A stretch of DNA of 64,000 nt from Bolinopsis microptera (lineage: Eukaryota > Ctenophora > Tentaculata > Lobata > Bolinopsidae): assembly GCF_026151205.1 (NCBI RefSeq), contig NC_087077.1, positions 18,762,975-18,826,974 of the forward strand, written 5' to 3'. Position 1 is the stretch's first letter. Each line of letters starts with the position of its first letter. Under the pieces are notes generated by a model. It saw only the letters and a program-made list of their open reading frames with translations. It was not told the DNA's origin and made no database searches. Positions 23,609 to 33,159 of the stretch are shown in pieces. The position numbers and the translations under genes are program-made.

Positions 23609-26417
23609 AGTGGGGGAGTGAGGGTAGAGGGACATAGTGCAAGTTCTGGTGGATCCGAGTTTCGCCTTCGGTTCTTCTGTAAAGTTTTAATGTTTTTGCA
23701 TGCAATATATATTTCAAGATATCACCATATTCCAGAGGGAAGTTAGAAACGAGAGAGTGGTCCTGCCCTCACAAGATCAGCTGATACAAATCGTCATTTC
23801 GGAACTTCATTCCAAACATTCCATTGATCTCCACCCTGCTAGTGGAATAACTGCCGCCGTAAGTTAACTGTCGCCGACTGCATGTTTGTATGTTTACCGA
23901 CAAGCAGAATTCTTAACCAGTTTTAAGTCTTTCATAATCATGTGCTTCCATATTTCGCTCTATGGCATTGGCGGTCTTCATGGTAGGAATTTTATTTCAT
24001 TTTCGTTGTTCAATATGCCACAGCATTTCTGACCGTAACAATTATTTGCCACAATTATTCATAGAAAAAGCATTGACAGCAATAAGTACCCTTTATCATG
24101 TTAGTTGCCCTTCAAAACATGCAAATGTAGCTGCTCAGTCCTAAACTTTCAGTCGGCGAAAATTCATCTTTCCTCAACTTACAAATTAATATTCTGTCAT
24201 ATAGCAGTCGCATTAGTGAACAATCTGTATGTTATACACCGTAGCAGCAGGGCCTTTCGTTACGCCACTGGTAGACACTCGCTACAAGTCTCCAATAAGA
24301 GGCTGAGGAAAGTCATAATGGCCGCCAATTTCCTGTCACACAAGTTGTAAAATATGGAACACGCTTAACACAAATTAGGCAGCCCACCGCGCTCGCCGCC
24401 ATATTTGATCGCGCGCGCCCGCGCACGACAGATCATTTGCGTCCTGGCGTCGGAACAAAGGGCGGGGTCGGATGTTTGTGCGACTTTATTCGGATTCATC
24501 GCATCGTATTCAAGCCCCGTGTGCTCTGATTACACCGAACTACAATGTGACATGACTTACACAACATTAAAGACACTTTTTATTGTAAATCAAAAGTTAT
24601 GAAATTCAAACTCTCAAGCCTCACATTATTCTAGAATAAGTTACGTACTTATCGTTTATCTAACCCAGAAAATCATTCAGTGTGCAGAATGAATTTGTAA
24701 TGTTTCTTTAGTTCTTCCAAAACAAGACCAATCTCCCTGTAATCATCGATTGTTTTACCAACTTCGGGGTATAAGATCACCGAGCAACTTACTCTGGCTC
24801 TAGAAATTGACACGTAAAGTCTTACCCAGTCCGCTATTGGGGCATTTTCCGATAGTTTTAAAACTATTATTACTGCCGGCCATTCAGAGGAAAAACATGA
24901 CGATGGTCCCGCTAAACCTTTCTTGTTGCCATCGCTGTCTTTTCGTTTATTAACTGCCTCCTCTAGATATAACTGTCCCTCAAGACTAACAAATCCTATT
25001 AGTATACCTATGTGGAATATTTTCAAAACATCCTCTTGGCGTAGTCTGTCTAGCTCGTCACCGATTATGGATTTTACACGTGTATGCTGCATATCAGTAT
25101 TGTCCGCATCACCACAGCAAACATGAATGACAGTTTGCGGCCCATGTAGTGACCTGGAGTTTGTTCCAGTCCTCTAATGTAGTAAGCAAAATCGGATCTT
25201 TCGGACCCCAGTTTAACCAAAAGATGATTCCTTATTATAGTTAAAGTTTTCGATAAATTGCTTGTATTCCGCAAGTTCATCGACAGATTAGCATGTTGGT
25301 TAGGGGATGAAAAGTTGAGTAGATGAACGATCCGCACATTAGAAACGTATGTGACACATTGCACGATATCACATCCTACACAAACATAACGATCGGAAAA
25401 TGACATCAGGAGCAGTAACCTTAGAAACTCGTGGTAATCCTCATTGCTGCTATCCGTTCCTAGGAAACATCGACCACTGAGGATCTTAAATTGTTTCTCC
25501 CACCAAACTTTGAAGTCTTCAATGTCTTCATCAAATATTATTGTGGATATGTTATCTTCGTGCGACTGAAACTCATGGCGAAACTTTTTGGCAAAATTAG
25601 GGTATGAACTGAACTGAAGAGTTTTCATACCCACCTCAATGCTGTCAATTAGCTTCTTTATCTTATTTCTCTGTTGTAGAGATTTGCTGCTCGCAGCTGT
25701 CGGTCTTTATCACATCCAGGATCTTGCGTTCCTTCGTTAATCGTACAAAGATGAAAATCCGGCTCACATTCAACGATATTGCCTACATGAGTCATGTTTT
25801 TCACTTCTATAATAACAAAATAGCCATCACAGATGATCAAGAAATCGCACTCACCCTCCTTATTTCCAGCGTTCTTTTTACTACATTTTGAGCATCCTTT
25901 TCTGATGTGTCCCTTATCGCACGGCGGTATTGGTGGTGCGTGTACTCGAAATTGTGCAGAACAATAAATCGTTGTTGTACCCTCTCCAGTGCTCTGTACA
26001 ATTTAACCTCAGCCTCGTAGTTTAATTGTTGCAAGATATCGTTTCTGAAGCTGCTTCCCGCTTCATCAACTTGGGGGGAAATGTCAATATAGGTTTGTTC
26101 CGGTGCTCCTGGAAACATGACAGGGGTTTTGTTCTCAGCAGAGCAGTAGGTGCTGAAGATGTCTCTCCCGTTCTCCAGATATCTTTCCATCCCCTCGCTG
26201 CCTGGTTGCTAATTGTAAAATTTACACACTTTGACACTTAACCAAGTCTGTATGTATGATGTATACAACACTTCATTTTACAATAACGAATGATCAACAC
26301 GAAAATACGGATGTTTTAAATTTCAAGAAATCGTAGATCTTCTAAAGCCAGCAGTCGCAAAGTAAATTATACAACTATACACATTATGACATTATGCAAA
26401 GTACGGAAGAGAGAGAG

Positions 26418-26501
<84 letters not shown>

Positions 26502-28711
26502 AAAACGCTTTAGATTGTATTATACCCCATATTATTTATCGGCCATGTGTGATGTGGGTAAGTATCAAATTACAACATCCAGAACATTGAATAATCATTT
26601 ATGCAATGTTAGCTGCAGATGAGCCATGAGGTCATTTCGCGCGTTACACATATGCTGACATTTATATTCAAATTTTGTAAATGTAATAAACTCAACTCAA
26701 CAATGCTGTAAGGGGTCGTTCACATATTACGTAATCATCTTTTGGAATATTTGTACCCCCCCCCCCCACCTGACCCTCCGTAATCATTTTTACGCATAGC
26801 TGTTGTGTCAAATTACACTAGCGTAATCATTCGGAAACCCCCTCCCCCCTCCGGCCTCCCCCCGTCAGCTGATTTTCAAGAAACGAAAAATAAGTTGTGA
26901 GCATCTGAAGATCTCATAGCTCTCAATTTCGCGATAATCTAACCAATTTTGTCAGAGATTTTTAATCATCGTGAATATTATAAGAAAGATTCGCCACCCA
27001 TGTAGTTGTTCTATCCCATAACATATCAAAACAGCCACGAGTTAATAAACTTATCTGCAACATCTTATCTTATCAGGATATTCAGATAATAGTAAAAGAA
27101 GCTTTGCAAACATTCGACGAGGACAAAACAGGTCGGGCTGACTTTGCTCTTGAAGCTTTGGGAGGAAACGTTATCAGTATTGGCTGCACAGGTACCATCT
27201 AAGATATTGACATTAATGAGGACCCCATTATAGTGTTGCTATATAATTAGGTTATTTGGCAGAGGATCAGCCACAAGATTGCCTGTTATGTAATACTATA
27301 AGCTTACTAGGGGCACTCAGAATTAAATTGCGGTCTGTTTGGACTGATTAGACTCTCCGCCTATCTAATGCTAATCATTACAGAGACTTATTACGAAGAT
27401 GCACCGTACGCTAGTTTTATGAGTATCCCCCTTTACCGTCAACCAAACCCCCCTAATGTGGCACTTCAGCCGGACATCACCCCGGGCAAGTGCTGGGCCT
27501 TCAAGGGAAGCAAGGGATACATGATGATAAAGGTATTGACCGATCATTAAATTAATATATAATATTAAAAACTTAATAATGCTTCCATTTACTTTGACAT
27601 GAATTTTAATTTTTAAGAATTTTATTGTTGGGCTACTATAAATATTTTATTCATATTTTTCTAAAGCGATTAAGATATTCCAATCTTTCAAATCCCCTTC
27701 CACCCTTAGCTGGCACATGCAGTGATTATAGACGGATTCTCTATGGAACATCTGTCTAAGAAACTTTCGCTGAGTAATGACATCAGTTCGGCCCCCAACA
27801 AGTTCTCAATGCGGGGTTTCAGCCACCCCGAGGACTCGAGCTCCCACTTCTACGGAGAGTATAAGTTCAGTGATACTGGCCCTTCTCTACAGCGCTTCAC
27901 TGTGACGGTAAGTCTGTGCCTGGCTAAATGTCACAATTTATTTGTCGAAATCTAAGTATTCAAATAGAAATTGTCGGATGGTAATATTTCTGCTCTTATT
28001 CAAATTAATTCTGAAATTATTATCATTCTTCCGTGGAGAATTTAATGATAAATTTCCCTTGATATTTCAAATGCATGCATGAATTTTGGTCAGCAGAAAT
28101 TGTAATTCGTTGATACTTCTCCCCGGGTTAGTTTAAGGGCACAGTTGGGAAAATGTGCCCTGCTAAAATTAATTATAGTTTGGTAAGTTTTCACTTATCC
28201 AAACCCGATTACTTTAAGTATCTTGTAGATTTTACAGATTTAAATGATAAGGTAAAATATATCCTTGCGTTTGAGTAACTTCAAAAAGTCTCATATTCTT
28301 CATTTCTTCTTGAAGAACACTTAATTTGCAATTTTTGGCTGACGTTTGTTCAAATGATAAGCTTTTGTCCCTAACAGCTTTTTACTTTCAGCATCCCAGC
28401 AAGGTTGCATATGAAATAGTTGAACTGGATATTGAGAGTAACCATGGAAACCTCGAGTACACTTGTCTTTATAGAATACGCGTTCATGGCAAAGTGAGTC
28501 CATTTGTATTTGTATAATCATTTTGGCGGGGGGACTGGTCGTGATCGCCGATATGGCTTATTTGTAACGCATTTAGAAATAAGTATTTTCTAGTGTTTCA
28601 ACATTGGCCATAAACCTTTCCAAGAAATGTATTTTGGATTTAATATAGTCTGATAAAGTTTTATTATTGGAGTGTTTAAAGGGTTTTTCTCAGGTCCCCA
28701 AACTGTCGTGA
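6439..28711 (+). CDS. large SUN-domain inner nuclear membrane protein, 27 exons
   Basis: LINC-complex component: SUN proteins sit in the inner nuclear membrane and bind KASH peptides in the perinuclear space. Exons read by splice consensus and phase: 6439-6479, 6769-6902, 7045-9381, 9505-9664, 15659-15749, 15873-16463, 16593-16651, 16821-16933, 17002-17007 (microexon), 17429-17463, 18351-18422, 18739-18864, 19091-19353, 20061-20179, 20558-20688, 20870-20956, 21366-21482, 21621-21703, 22578-22733, 22930-22995, 23127-23316, 23736-23858, 27077-27191, 27384-27532, 27710-27907, 28392-28493, 28694-28711. They sum to 5682 nt (1893 aa plus stop) with no frame break. Residues 1-840 are basic, Ser/Thr-rich and probably nucleoplasmic, with a repeated FS(L/F)V(N/D)SV(L/M)SYFTKSKT ... 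RYNLR(S/N)R module at about 344 and 618. Membrane segments lie at about 873-889 and 1155-1175, with further hydrophobic stretches at 960-1055. A long coiled coil covers about 1190-1660. The SUN domain (about 1720-1887) keeps FALEALGG, IGCTETYY, LQPDITPGKCWAFKG, ISSAPNKF and EYTCLYRIRVHG, including the three cysteines seen in mammalian SUN domains. Mammalian SUN1/2 are roughly 700-900 aa, so this one is unusually long. Polyadenylation candidate AATAAA near 29446. Confidence 0.9.
7045..9381 (+). other. giant third exon of the SUN gene (nucleoplasmic region)
   Basis: The exon starts after TTTGACCTTAG at 7044, which gives the right phase from exon 2 (RNIFNYRS-D-TIHWTEL), and ends before GTAATC at 9382. 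It encodes about 780 residues of low-complexity basic sequence with clusters such as KIRRGKKR, RRAVRQRRQKS and SPRRKRKSRSGSGRSSP-IVKRRKTKKR, good nuclear-localisation and chromatin- or lamina-binding candidates. A downstream ATG at 7152 (MSHYTTVRQKV) could be an alternative start. Confidence 0.75.
9780..10060 (+). repeat. 10-bp G-rich minisatellite (TTTGTCGGGG) in SUN intron 4
   Basis: About 14 units of TTTGTCGGGG/TGCGTCGGGG (9912-10050), preceded by CTCGACACGTCGGG and a flank with two copies of CCATACCTCTCGTACCCC and the block GGCATCATGTAGCC. The regular GGGG every ten bases is compatible with G-quadruplex formation. The reading frames across it (such as 9803-10075) are a by-product of the period. 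Confidence 0.85.
10075..11096 (+). repeat. 511-bp direct tandem duplication in SUN intron 4
   Basis: Unit 1 (10075-10585) and unit 2 (10586-11096) align base for base at an offset of 511, with one difference noticed (GGACAAAG versus GGACGAAG). Each unit carries a hairpin with 12-bp arms (CAGGAGGGTCAA ... TTGACCCTCCTG), and the right arm recurs as a direct copy about 50 bp further on. The near identity indicates a very recent duplication. Confidence 0.9.
11409..12632 (+). CDS. nested gene: beta-grasp-like N-terminus plus two RanBP2-type zinc fingers
   Basis: Lies wholly inside SUN intron 4 on the same strand. The first coding segment starts at 11409, just after a good acceptor (CTACTAAC branch site, AATTCAG). 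It encodes about 140-164 residues with the alternating strand/helix pattern YRIKTED ... FRISKAHLGEFCTKIRKIYKL ... EFTVEFNLKDE ... ELLYCQLKAGSSLLVKVVRV. This resembles a PB1/ubiquitin-like beta-grasp fold, but I cannot assign a family. The second segment follows a TACTAAC branch site and CCCAG at 12060 and runs 12061-12632: fingers ECGRCRFENKGHLRSTCSSC and EWRCKSCAYPNFSYRKNCNKC, then a highly charged helical tail. The donor is ambiguous: AAG/GTAAAG at 11829 gives the wrong phase; T/GTAATG at 11902 (phase 1) joins correctly. The zinc-finger part could also start at its own ATG, 12063. Confidence 0.6.
12633..13544. other. SUN intron 4 DNA between nested gene and mariner element
   Basis: Contains the 3' UTR of the nested gene and AT-rich DNA. 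A CT-rich stretch with repeated CTCTTGC lies at 13150-13230. A short tandem of ACACAGAGTACATTAT occurs at 13405-13435. No further gene seen. Confidence 0.4.
13545..15184. mobile_element. Tc1/mariner-family element, about 1.64 kb, with TA target duplication
   Basis: Terminal inverted repeats start CAGGGTGGCCCATAAGTGAC at 13545 and end with the complement at 15184, flanked by TA on both sides. The TIRs extend roughly 350-400 bp, including GTGGGCGTGGCGTGACACTC and the block with GTGATCCGAGCACTCAGTCAGTGAT. It carries a broken transposase on the minus strand. The ends are nearly identical to those of the internally deleted foldback copy at 45001-45598, defining a family. Confidence 0.9.
14040..14818 (-). 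pseudogene. broken mariner-like transposase (N-terminal half)
   Basis: Minus-strand frame from 14818. The conserved part begins LTAEQRLFVYLKKENGEFYP (helix-turn-helix), followed by GRRRTARTVENI, the ALDISRTLQRILKQDL second helix-turn-helix, HKLLDRDFQSRIDFANTFL and DEIWYSDKA, where the first catalytic Asp of the DEAHF-type mariner family lies. The frame stops at 14135, but a -1 frame continues GYVNSQNAIHW and then VTIWFLS before a stop. So a single-base lesion plus loss of the C-terminal catalytic half inactivate it. It cannot encode a full DDE/D transposase. Confidence 0.8.
15185..15658 (+). repeat. second TTTGTCGGGG minisatellite in SUN intron 4
   Basis: From about 15380 to 15500 there are about eleven 10-bp units (TTTGTCGGGG, TGCGTCGGGG, TATGTCGGGG) starting with the same CTCGACACGTCGGG leader as the array at 9.9 kb. 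On the right is GGCTACATGATGCC, the reverse complement of the left flank of the first array. The two arrays therefore belong to one mobile family with inverted flanks. The overlapping ORFs on both strands are repeat artefacts. Confidence 0.8.
17002..17007 (+). other. predicted 6-nt microexon of the SUN gene
   Basis: Exon 8 ends with one unpaired base (T) before GTGAGT at 16934. Joining it directly to the next coding block (AG GAG CAG AAG, from 17429) creates TAG. The sequence ATAAAG after the strong acceptor TTTCCATTCTAG at 17001, with a weak donor GTCGAT, restores the frame as Tyr-Lys-Glu-Glu-Gln. The donor is poor, so this is a prediction only. Confidence 0.45.
18058..18165 (+). repeat. MITE-like 105-bp repeat, inverted copy at 21078
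   Basis: GTGTACAAGTGAAACGCAAA ... GATAGATTTCGTAATGCTTC appears here and, in reverse complement with several substitutions, at 21078-21182. Both copies sit in SUN introns. They are probably two copies of a short non-autonomous transposon rather than arms of one element, since coding exons lie between. Confidence 0.65.
21078..21182 (-). repeat. MITE-like 105-bp repeat, inverted copy of 18058
   Basis: Reverse complement of the 18058-18165 block (GAAGCATTACGAAATCTATC ... GTTTCACTTGTACAC). Differences such as GTATTTACG versus GCAAAGACT show the copies are not recent. Confidence 0.65.
21704..22485 (+). repeat. 19-bp minisatellite with duplicated splice-donor region in SUN intron
   Basis: About 35-40 units of CTATATCTAGATACTTGTT, each with the palindrome TATCTAGATA; a few units carry TATATA in place of TAGATA. 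The array is split at 21855-21895 by a second copy of the exon end plus donor and following intron (AGACAG/GTTAGTTACTCACAA ... GAGAACCGC), identical to 21697-21740. So the duplication copied the 5' splice site into the intron. Confidence 0.9.
23317..23640 (+). repeat. GGGTGA minisatellite directly after a SUN exon donor
   Basis: Hexamer GAGGGT/GGGTGA repeats with periodic GTGGGGGAGTGA interruptions from 23346 to 23630, beginning about 30 nt after the donor at 23317. The plus strand is strongly G-rich and should be capable of G-quadruplex formation. The long Pro/His/Ser and Val/Arg ORFs here are repeat artefacts. Confidence 0.9.
23859..24672. other. SUN intron DNA 3' of nested pseudogene
   Basis: No coding signal. 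Short GC-rich patch with GATCGCGCGCGCCCGCGC at 24408-24425; the rest is AT-rich. Confidence 0.4.
24673..26190 (-). pseudogene. nuclease/helicase-like pseudogene nested antisense in SUN intron
   Basis: A chain of minus-strand frames reads as one protein broken by at least three frame changes, near 25850, 25670 and 25130. First segment: YEAEVKLYRALERV ... FIVLHNFEYTHHQYRRAI. Second: GECDFLIICDGYFVIIEVKNM, matching the D ... E-x-K core of NERD/PD-(D/E)xK-type nuclease domains. Third: a long region with DSSNEDYHEFLRLLLLMSFS and FAYYIRGLEQTPGHYMG. Fourth: PQTVIHVCCGDADNTD ... WPAVIIVLKL ... RLYVSISRARVS, resembling motif VI (YVAxSRA) of UvrD-like SF1 helicases. I saw no Walker A motif. NERD plus SF1-helicase-like fusions occur in some marine invertebrates. 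Frameshifts and absence of introns make a decayed copy likely. Confidence 0.65.
26400..26500. repeat. (GA)n(GT)n microsatellite
   Basis: GA repeats from about 26408, then about 36 GT dinucleotides to 26494, ending in TATATA. Within the SUN intron. Confidence 0.95.
26700..26870 (+). repeat. GGGGTCGTTCACATATTACG repeat (MITE-like), copy 1
   Basis: Begins AAGGGGTCGTTCACATATTA at about 26710, has a C-homopolymer run (26756-26767), then CCTGACCCTCCGTAATCATTTTTACGCATAGC and CAAATTACACTAGCGTAATCATTCGGAAACC. Related copies lie at about 30290-30420 (plus) and 49590-49745 (minus). The superfamily is not determined. Confidence 0.75.
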
Positions 28712-29772
28712 GTAGCTAGTAATAGCCCTGATGTCAGATCTTAATATCATTTCCAAATCATCAGCCCCAAACTGCTGAACTGAAAACACGCTCATACACC
28801 TGATATATATTCATTATGACATAATATCTTGTGGACTCGCATTGGTGGACATATCAGCACAAAGAAGTTTCGTACCAAGTTTGTAATTTGTATCGTATAC
28901 ATTTACATAGCATGCTACGATAATCTCTATATTTTATCTCTTTATTATGTGTTTGTAAGACTTGTAACATTATACTGCTTATATTAGATAGTCCATTTCC
29001 GTTCCGTTCTTCTACTTGCAATTCGAGTAGGCTTTTCGTATTAACACCTGTGTTTTAAAGCATATATTGAAACGTTACTCAGCAACTACTGATCCTTACT
29101 TTTCTCGGGCACATGCCAAAATTCAGGGACGCCCAGTCAAGTTAAATTTGATTGACTTTCTGAAGCGAAGGCGATTTATTTAATCAAATTTATTTAACAA
29201 AGTCTTGATATGAGACTGTAACGTTGTAGGTTTGACCTTTGACTAAGGCAGGTATGACCGAGATTTTATTTATAGGATTACGATTTATTTGAACTTGAAG
29301 ATTTGATTTATATTTACAATTTACAAGATTTATATTTGTTATTTGTAATTAAATTGTTAACGTTTTGGTGAGACACAGAGTTTGTTACTGTGTATGTTTT
29401 GGATAGATTTGGTCGATTTTTGATCAGCAATATTATTGGAGAAATAAAATAAAAATGTGTATTGTATATATAACTTCTGATTTATTTACATTTATCTTAG
29501 AGATAGCTTTTTATTTTGTAGCCCTATTATTCTCGATTGCGTGCGTGGGTGTATTGTAGGGAAATATTTGCTTAATTGTGCAGACCCATGTTTTGAAATA
29601 CAGGAGCAAAGTAATTACACTGGACAGTGGATAATTAGAGACATGTGCAGTAGATGGTATTACATATTATGTATTATGGTATTTGACCAAAACCCATAAT
29701 TGGGTAGAGTTAACCGCTGCCAGTGTCTCTCTTTCCCAAACAATGATATTAATTTGAATGACCGTTTGCAAA
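28712..29772 (+). other. SUN 3' UTR and downstream region
   Basis: Follows the TGA at 28709-28711. No second gene is seen. AATAAAATAAAAATG at 29446 is a plausible polyadenylation signal, giving a 3' UTR of up to about 750 nt. Confidence 0.5.
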
Positions 29773-29780
29773 TGCAAAAT

Positions 29781-30176
29781 CAGTGATGCACGCCGCCGCC
29801 GGACGCCGCCGCGCCGGCACATTTTCACACGCCGCCACGCCGATACCTCTCAAGTCGGCGTGGCGTGAAAGGAAATATAAAGAGTATGGAGCCAGTCAGG
29901 GTTGATCTTGAACTCTAGGAGATCCAAATTGTCCAACATTGTCAAGAATTTGATTTTTCTTAAATATAATTGTAAAAATCACCAAATATAATTGTAAACA
30001 CCACACTTATTACATCATTATTTCATGCACGCACGTACGCCACAATTTTTGTGGGCCTGGAAATTCAAACCTAAATTTTGACAAAATTATGTTCCACGCC
30101 GCCGAACGCCGCCACGCCGGGCCATTTTGGGCACGCCGCCGCCGGTTGGCGAAAAATGAACCGGCGTGCATCACTG
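29781..30176. mobile_element. non-autonomous hAT element, 396 bp, with 8-bp target duplication
   Basis: Inverted termini CAGTGATGCACGCCG ... CGGCGTGCATCACTG, flanked on both sides by TGCAAAAT (29773-29780 and 30177-30184). The 8-bp duplication and the CAGTG-type ends are diagnostic of hAT. The interior has GC-rich CGCCGCCG arms and no transposase. The ORFs overlapping it are artefacts. Confidence 0.92.
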
Positions 30177-30284
30177 TGCAAAATAATACCGAGAATGAAA
30201 TCGGTCGCTCGCTTTTCCCATTCATTCGCGGCTTACGAATTGTAATAAGTTTTAAATCAATCTTTGCCAGGGTTAGAAAAATGC

Positions 30285-30425
30285 TCATAAGGGGTCGTTC
30301 ACATATTACGCAATCATTTTTTTGGAACATTTTTACCCCCCCCCCCCCCCCCCCCTCCGTAATTTCAGTTTTACGCATAGCTATTGTGTCAAAATTACAC
30401 TAACTTAATCATTTGGAAACCGCCA
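30285..30425 (+). repeat. GGGGTCGTTCACATATTACG repeat, copy 2
   Basis: AAGGGGTCGTTCACATATTA at 30290, C-run 30338-30355, then TCCGTAATTTCAGTTTTACGCATAGCTATTG, parallel to the copy at 26.7 kb. Confidence 0.75.
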
Positions 30426-31254
30426 GCATATGTGTAGGAACTAAAACTTATAGTGCTAGCCAATAGACAACAGGAACTTCACAAAGCAATACTCCCGAGT
30501 CATTAAAATAGCAAATTCCTACCTGTATCATCGTGCTGATCGCAGTTCTAATCATGAAACAAAACTAAAAATGTTAACAAAAACGAACTGCGAACACAAA
30601 AATCCAAGTCTTCGTTACAGTAGGACGAAAAAGTGATACTGTTGCCGTAAAAAATGTGTGATATGGTACGACTGAACGTATAATATTAATATGGTACTCC
30701 TGGCAAACGGGCACAATAAAGACAAACCCGGCACACAAGATAAGGAACACGTTGCAAAACGACATTAACACAAGGACGACTGCTATCCCATGAGGCACAA
30801 ATTAGATTAGTGTGAAGGTGACAAATATCTATCACCCAATGAGGAGAGGTCGTGGACCTTTCACTAGCCAATACACAATAGGATTGCAGTATTCTGCAAA
30901 CCTGTCCTCATTAGATTACCATATAACGCCAAGTGTATCAGGTTACACTTGGAACGCAAAGGTTACCTGTTACTCATGTTGCTTAATTCTATCATCTATG
31001 ATGCATGGAATACCACACTATTTTTTTATATAGTTGGAAGTTACTGGGCAGCGCTCAGCCTGTCATTCTGCCGAATCTCTATTAATATTATGAACATAAT
31101 AGCCTGGGGTCCCCAGGCCCAGGTAACTATTGAGGGATCATTCGCACCCGCACTTAATTTTGCCTCTAATTATCATCCCTCAATGAAAATTCGTTATACT
31201 GCATGTTGATGGATCAGTATGTTGAGATAACCCCAAATTATGGCTTTCAGCTTT
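30426..31254. other. intergenic, no recognised gene
   Basis: No coding signal that I can support. The stretch TTACTGGGCAGCGCTCAGCC at 31040 recurs as TTACTGGGCGGCGCTCAGCC at 33706 and inverted near 33180, so it belongs to a local repeat. The block ATAGCCTGGGGTCC(C/T)CAGG recurs at 31098 and 40211. Confidence 0.4.
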
Positions 31255-31910
31255 TTAACGGGTGATACTCGTAAATATCTGTTCCATATATTGGGACCGT
31301 CGACGAGTCCAACTCGGCGCGCGTCCTGGTAGGTTGTAAACCTACAACCAGCTTTGAACTGCTGAGTTGCAATTTGTTTAATTGCAAAACCATGACGTCC
31401 ATATAATTATAAAACTGTGTTTCAGGACACATTATAGCGAAGGACTGCCCGCGGTAAAACCTCAATGATTCCAGGGTGAATGTTACAAGTGTGGTGAGCG
31501 TGGCCACATCTGCATATATGATATAGGGCGATAAAAACGGATAATTAGTTAATTATAATATGAATATATTTTACCTGTATTCCTCAGGAAATGAATCCCA
31601 ATTAACACCATTCAGTTTTGAGTCTCATCACAGCAAATATTAATATGTGCTTGCATCATGCATGGCAAGTTATACTGAACAAAACACAGACAGTCGCAGG
31701 AAACGCTTGACCATTGTTATTGATCTGGCCCGGCGCGCGCTACTTCGAGAAGAAAGCGGCGCGCGCTACTTCGAAGAAATTTAGACGAGTAACATCCGTC
31801 AAAGGAAACGCGACCTTCACACTTGTAGGTTTACAACCTACCAGGACGCGCGCCGAGTTGGACTCGTCGAGTACAGTATATTTACGATATTTACGAGTAT
31901 CACCCGTTAA
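31255..31910. mobile_element. TTAA-flanked non-autonomous element with inverted termini
   Basis: Ends read TTAACGGGTGATACTCGTAA ... TTACGAGTATCACCCGTTAA (31255 and 31910). Subterminal inverted blocks ACCTACCAGGACGCGCGCCG / GAGTTGGACTCGTCGA are present on both sides. TTAA as flank and CGGG-type ends suggest a piggyBac-like TTAA-inserting MITE; the transposase is absent. A partial copy with the same right end lies at 33485-33600. Confidence 0.7.
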
Positions 31911-33159
31911 CTTTCACACTCACACAGGAGACCTGGAAATGGGGTACTTAATATTTTTACAAGTCATGCCATGGGGGCTGGCCGTTGCTCTGCGAAGCAG
32001 GACAGAGCAACGATCTTGTAAGAATGCTAGTTTGCAAGAATGCTAGTTCATAGTTTGCGCGGCGCGTCGAAGCGGCGAAGTCCTCCAATCAATTAGCTAA
32101 TTAGCAAAATTTAAATTTTTTTATTGGCTCAAAAAGTCAAAATGATCAGAACAGTATGGAAGCGCATGTGTGTCAAAAAAATAATGATACACATGCGCTT
32201 CCTAAGTAGCGTATGTGTGTCAAAAAAATGTTTGATACACATGCGCTAGCAGGTTTATCATGTAAATCATTATGTGGCCCATGTGTGTCATTTTTGTAAA
32301 ATTGCTGTAATTAAATCTCTATTCAATATTCTAATCGCTATCTTGATCTATTTATATATGTATTTTATCCTTATCTCTATTTTATCTTTAAACTCCTCTC
32401 CGCCGATCGCCTCCCGTGTGAAACGAGCGCGCCTGCACGCTGCAGTGGCGCGAAAGCACATGGTTAGGTTAAAGCGCGTGTACTGTTGCTGCACAGGCTA
32501 TAATGTTAACTGACGATGTCAATTCATCGCAGCTCGGCAAGGCACAGTAGCACATTTCACCGAATTAGCGTTGCAAGAAGAATAATCAATAATTGAATGC
32601 GCGGCGCGGCACAGTAACGGATCGTGCTACAAGCTATAATATTTATAAACATACTGTACTCATTGGAGAATGGAGCTATGGAGGAATGAAGCTGCCTGCT
32701 GCGCGTAGCATGACAGCTACCAAGAATTGCATATTGAAGCGTGTACGCCGACGCATGACAGGCAAGTTCCTGTGTCCTGATTTCGTGCGCGAAGATCGAA
32801 ATGCAATTATTCGTGTATCAAGCCAACTGCCAAGTGCCAACAATGTGTTTATTGTTAGAAATGATAATGGACTAACCCGTTTCGGGATATTTCGTAGCAA
32901 CTAGCAAGCTTGCCGCGCATCGATCTAATAATGCTTCTCGTTGTAAGGCCACCTTGTTTGTCGTTAGATATAGGCAAAATGCACCCAGCACCCCTGTGCC
33001 CTGCGGACCTCGCTGAGCTGCTATGCAAAGCGAAAAAGCAAAGACTCAATGGATGGTTATATTAGTGGTTACCCATACCGTAATGGGTGCTACATGCCTA
33101 GCATGAAATATTTACTTACTTACTTGCACTTAATTTTTGTATTATATGTTCATAATCAT

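Noticed and set aside
23076-23717. 213-aa Pro/Ser/His-rich ORF on the minus strand and related Val/Arg ORFs on the plus strand
   Set aside because: They are translations of the GGGTGA minisatellite within an intron and overlap a real SUN exon; no independent coding signal.
30010-30403. Overlapping ORFs of 122 and 104 aa
   Set aside because: They lie across the hAT MITE and the poly-C repeat; no conserved domain.
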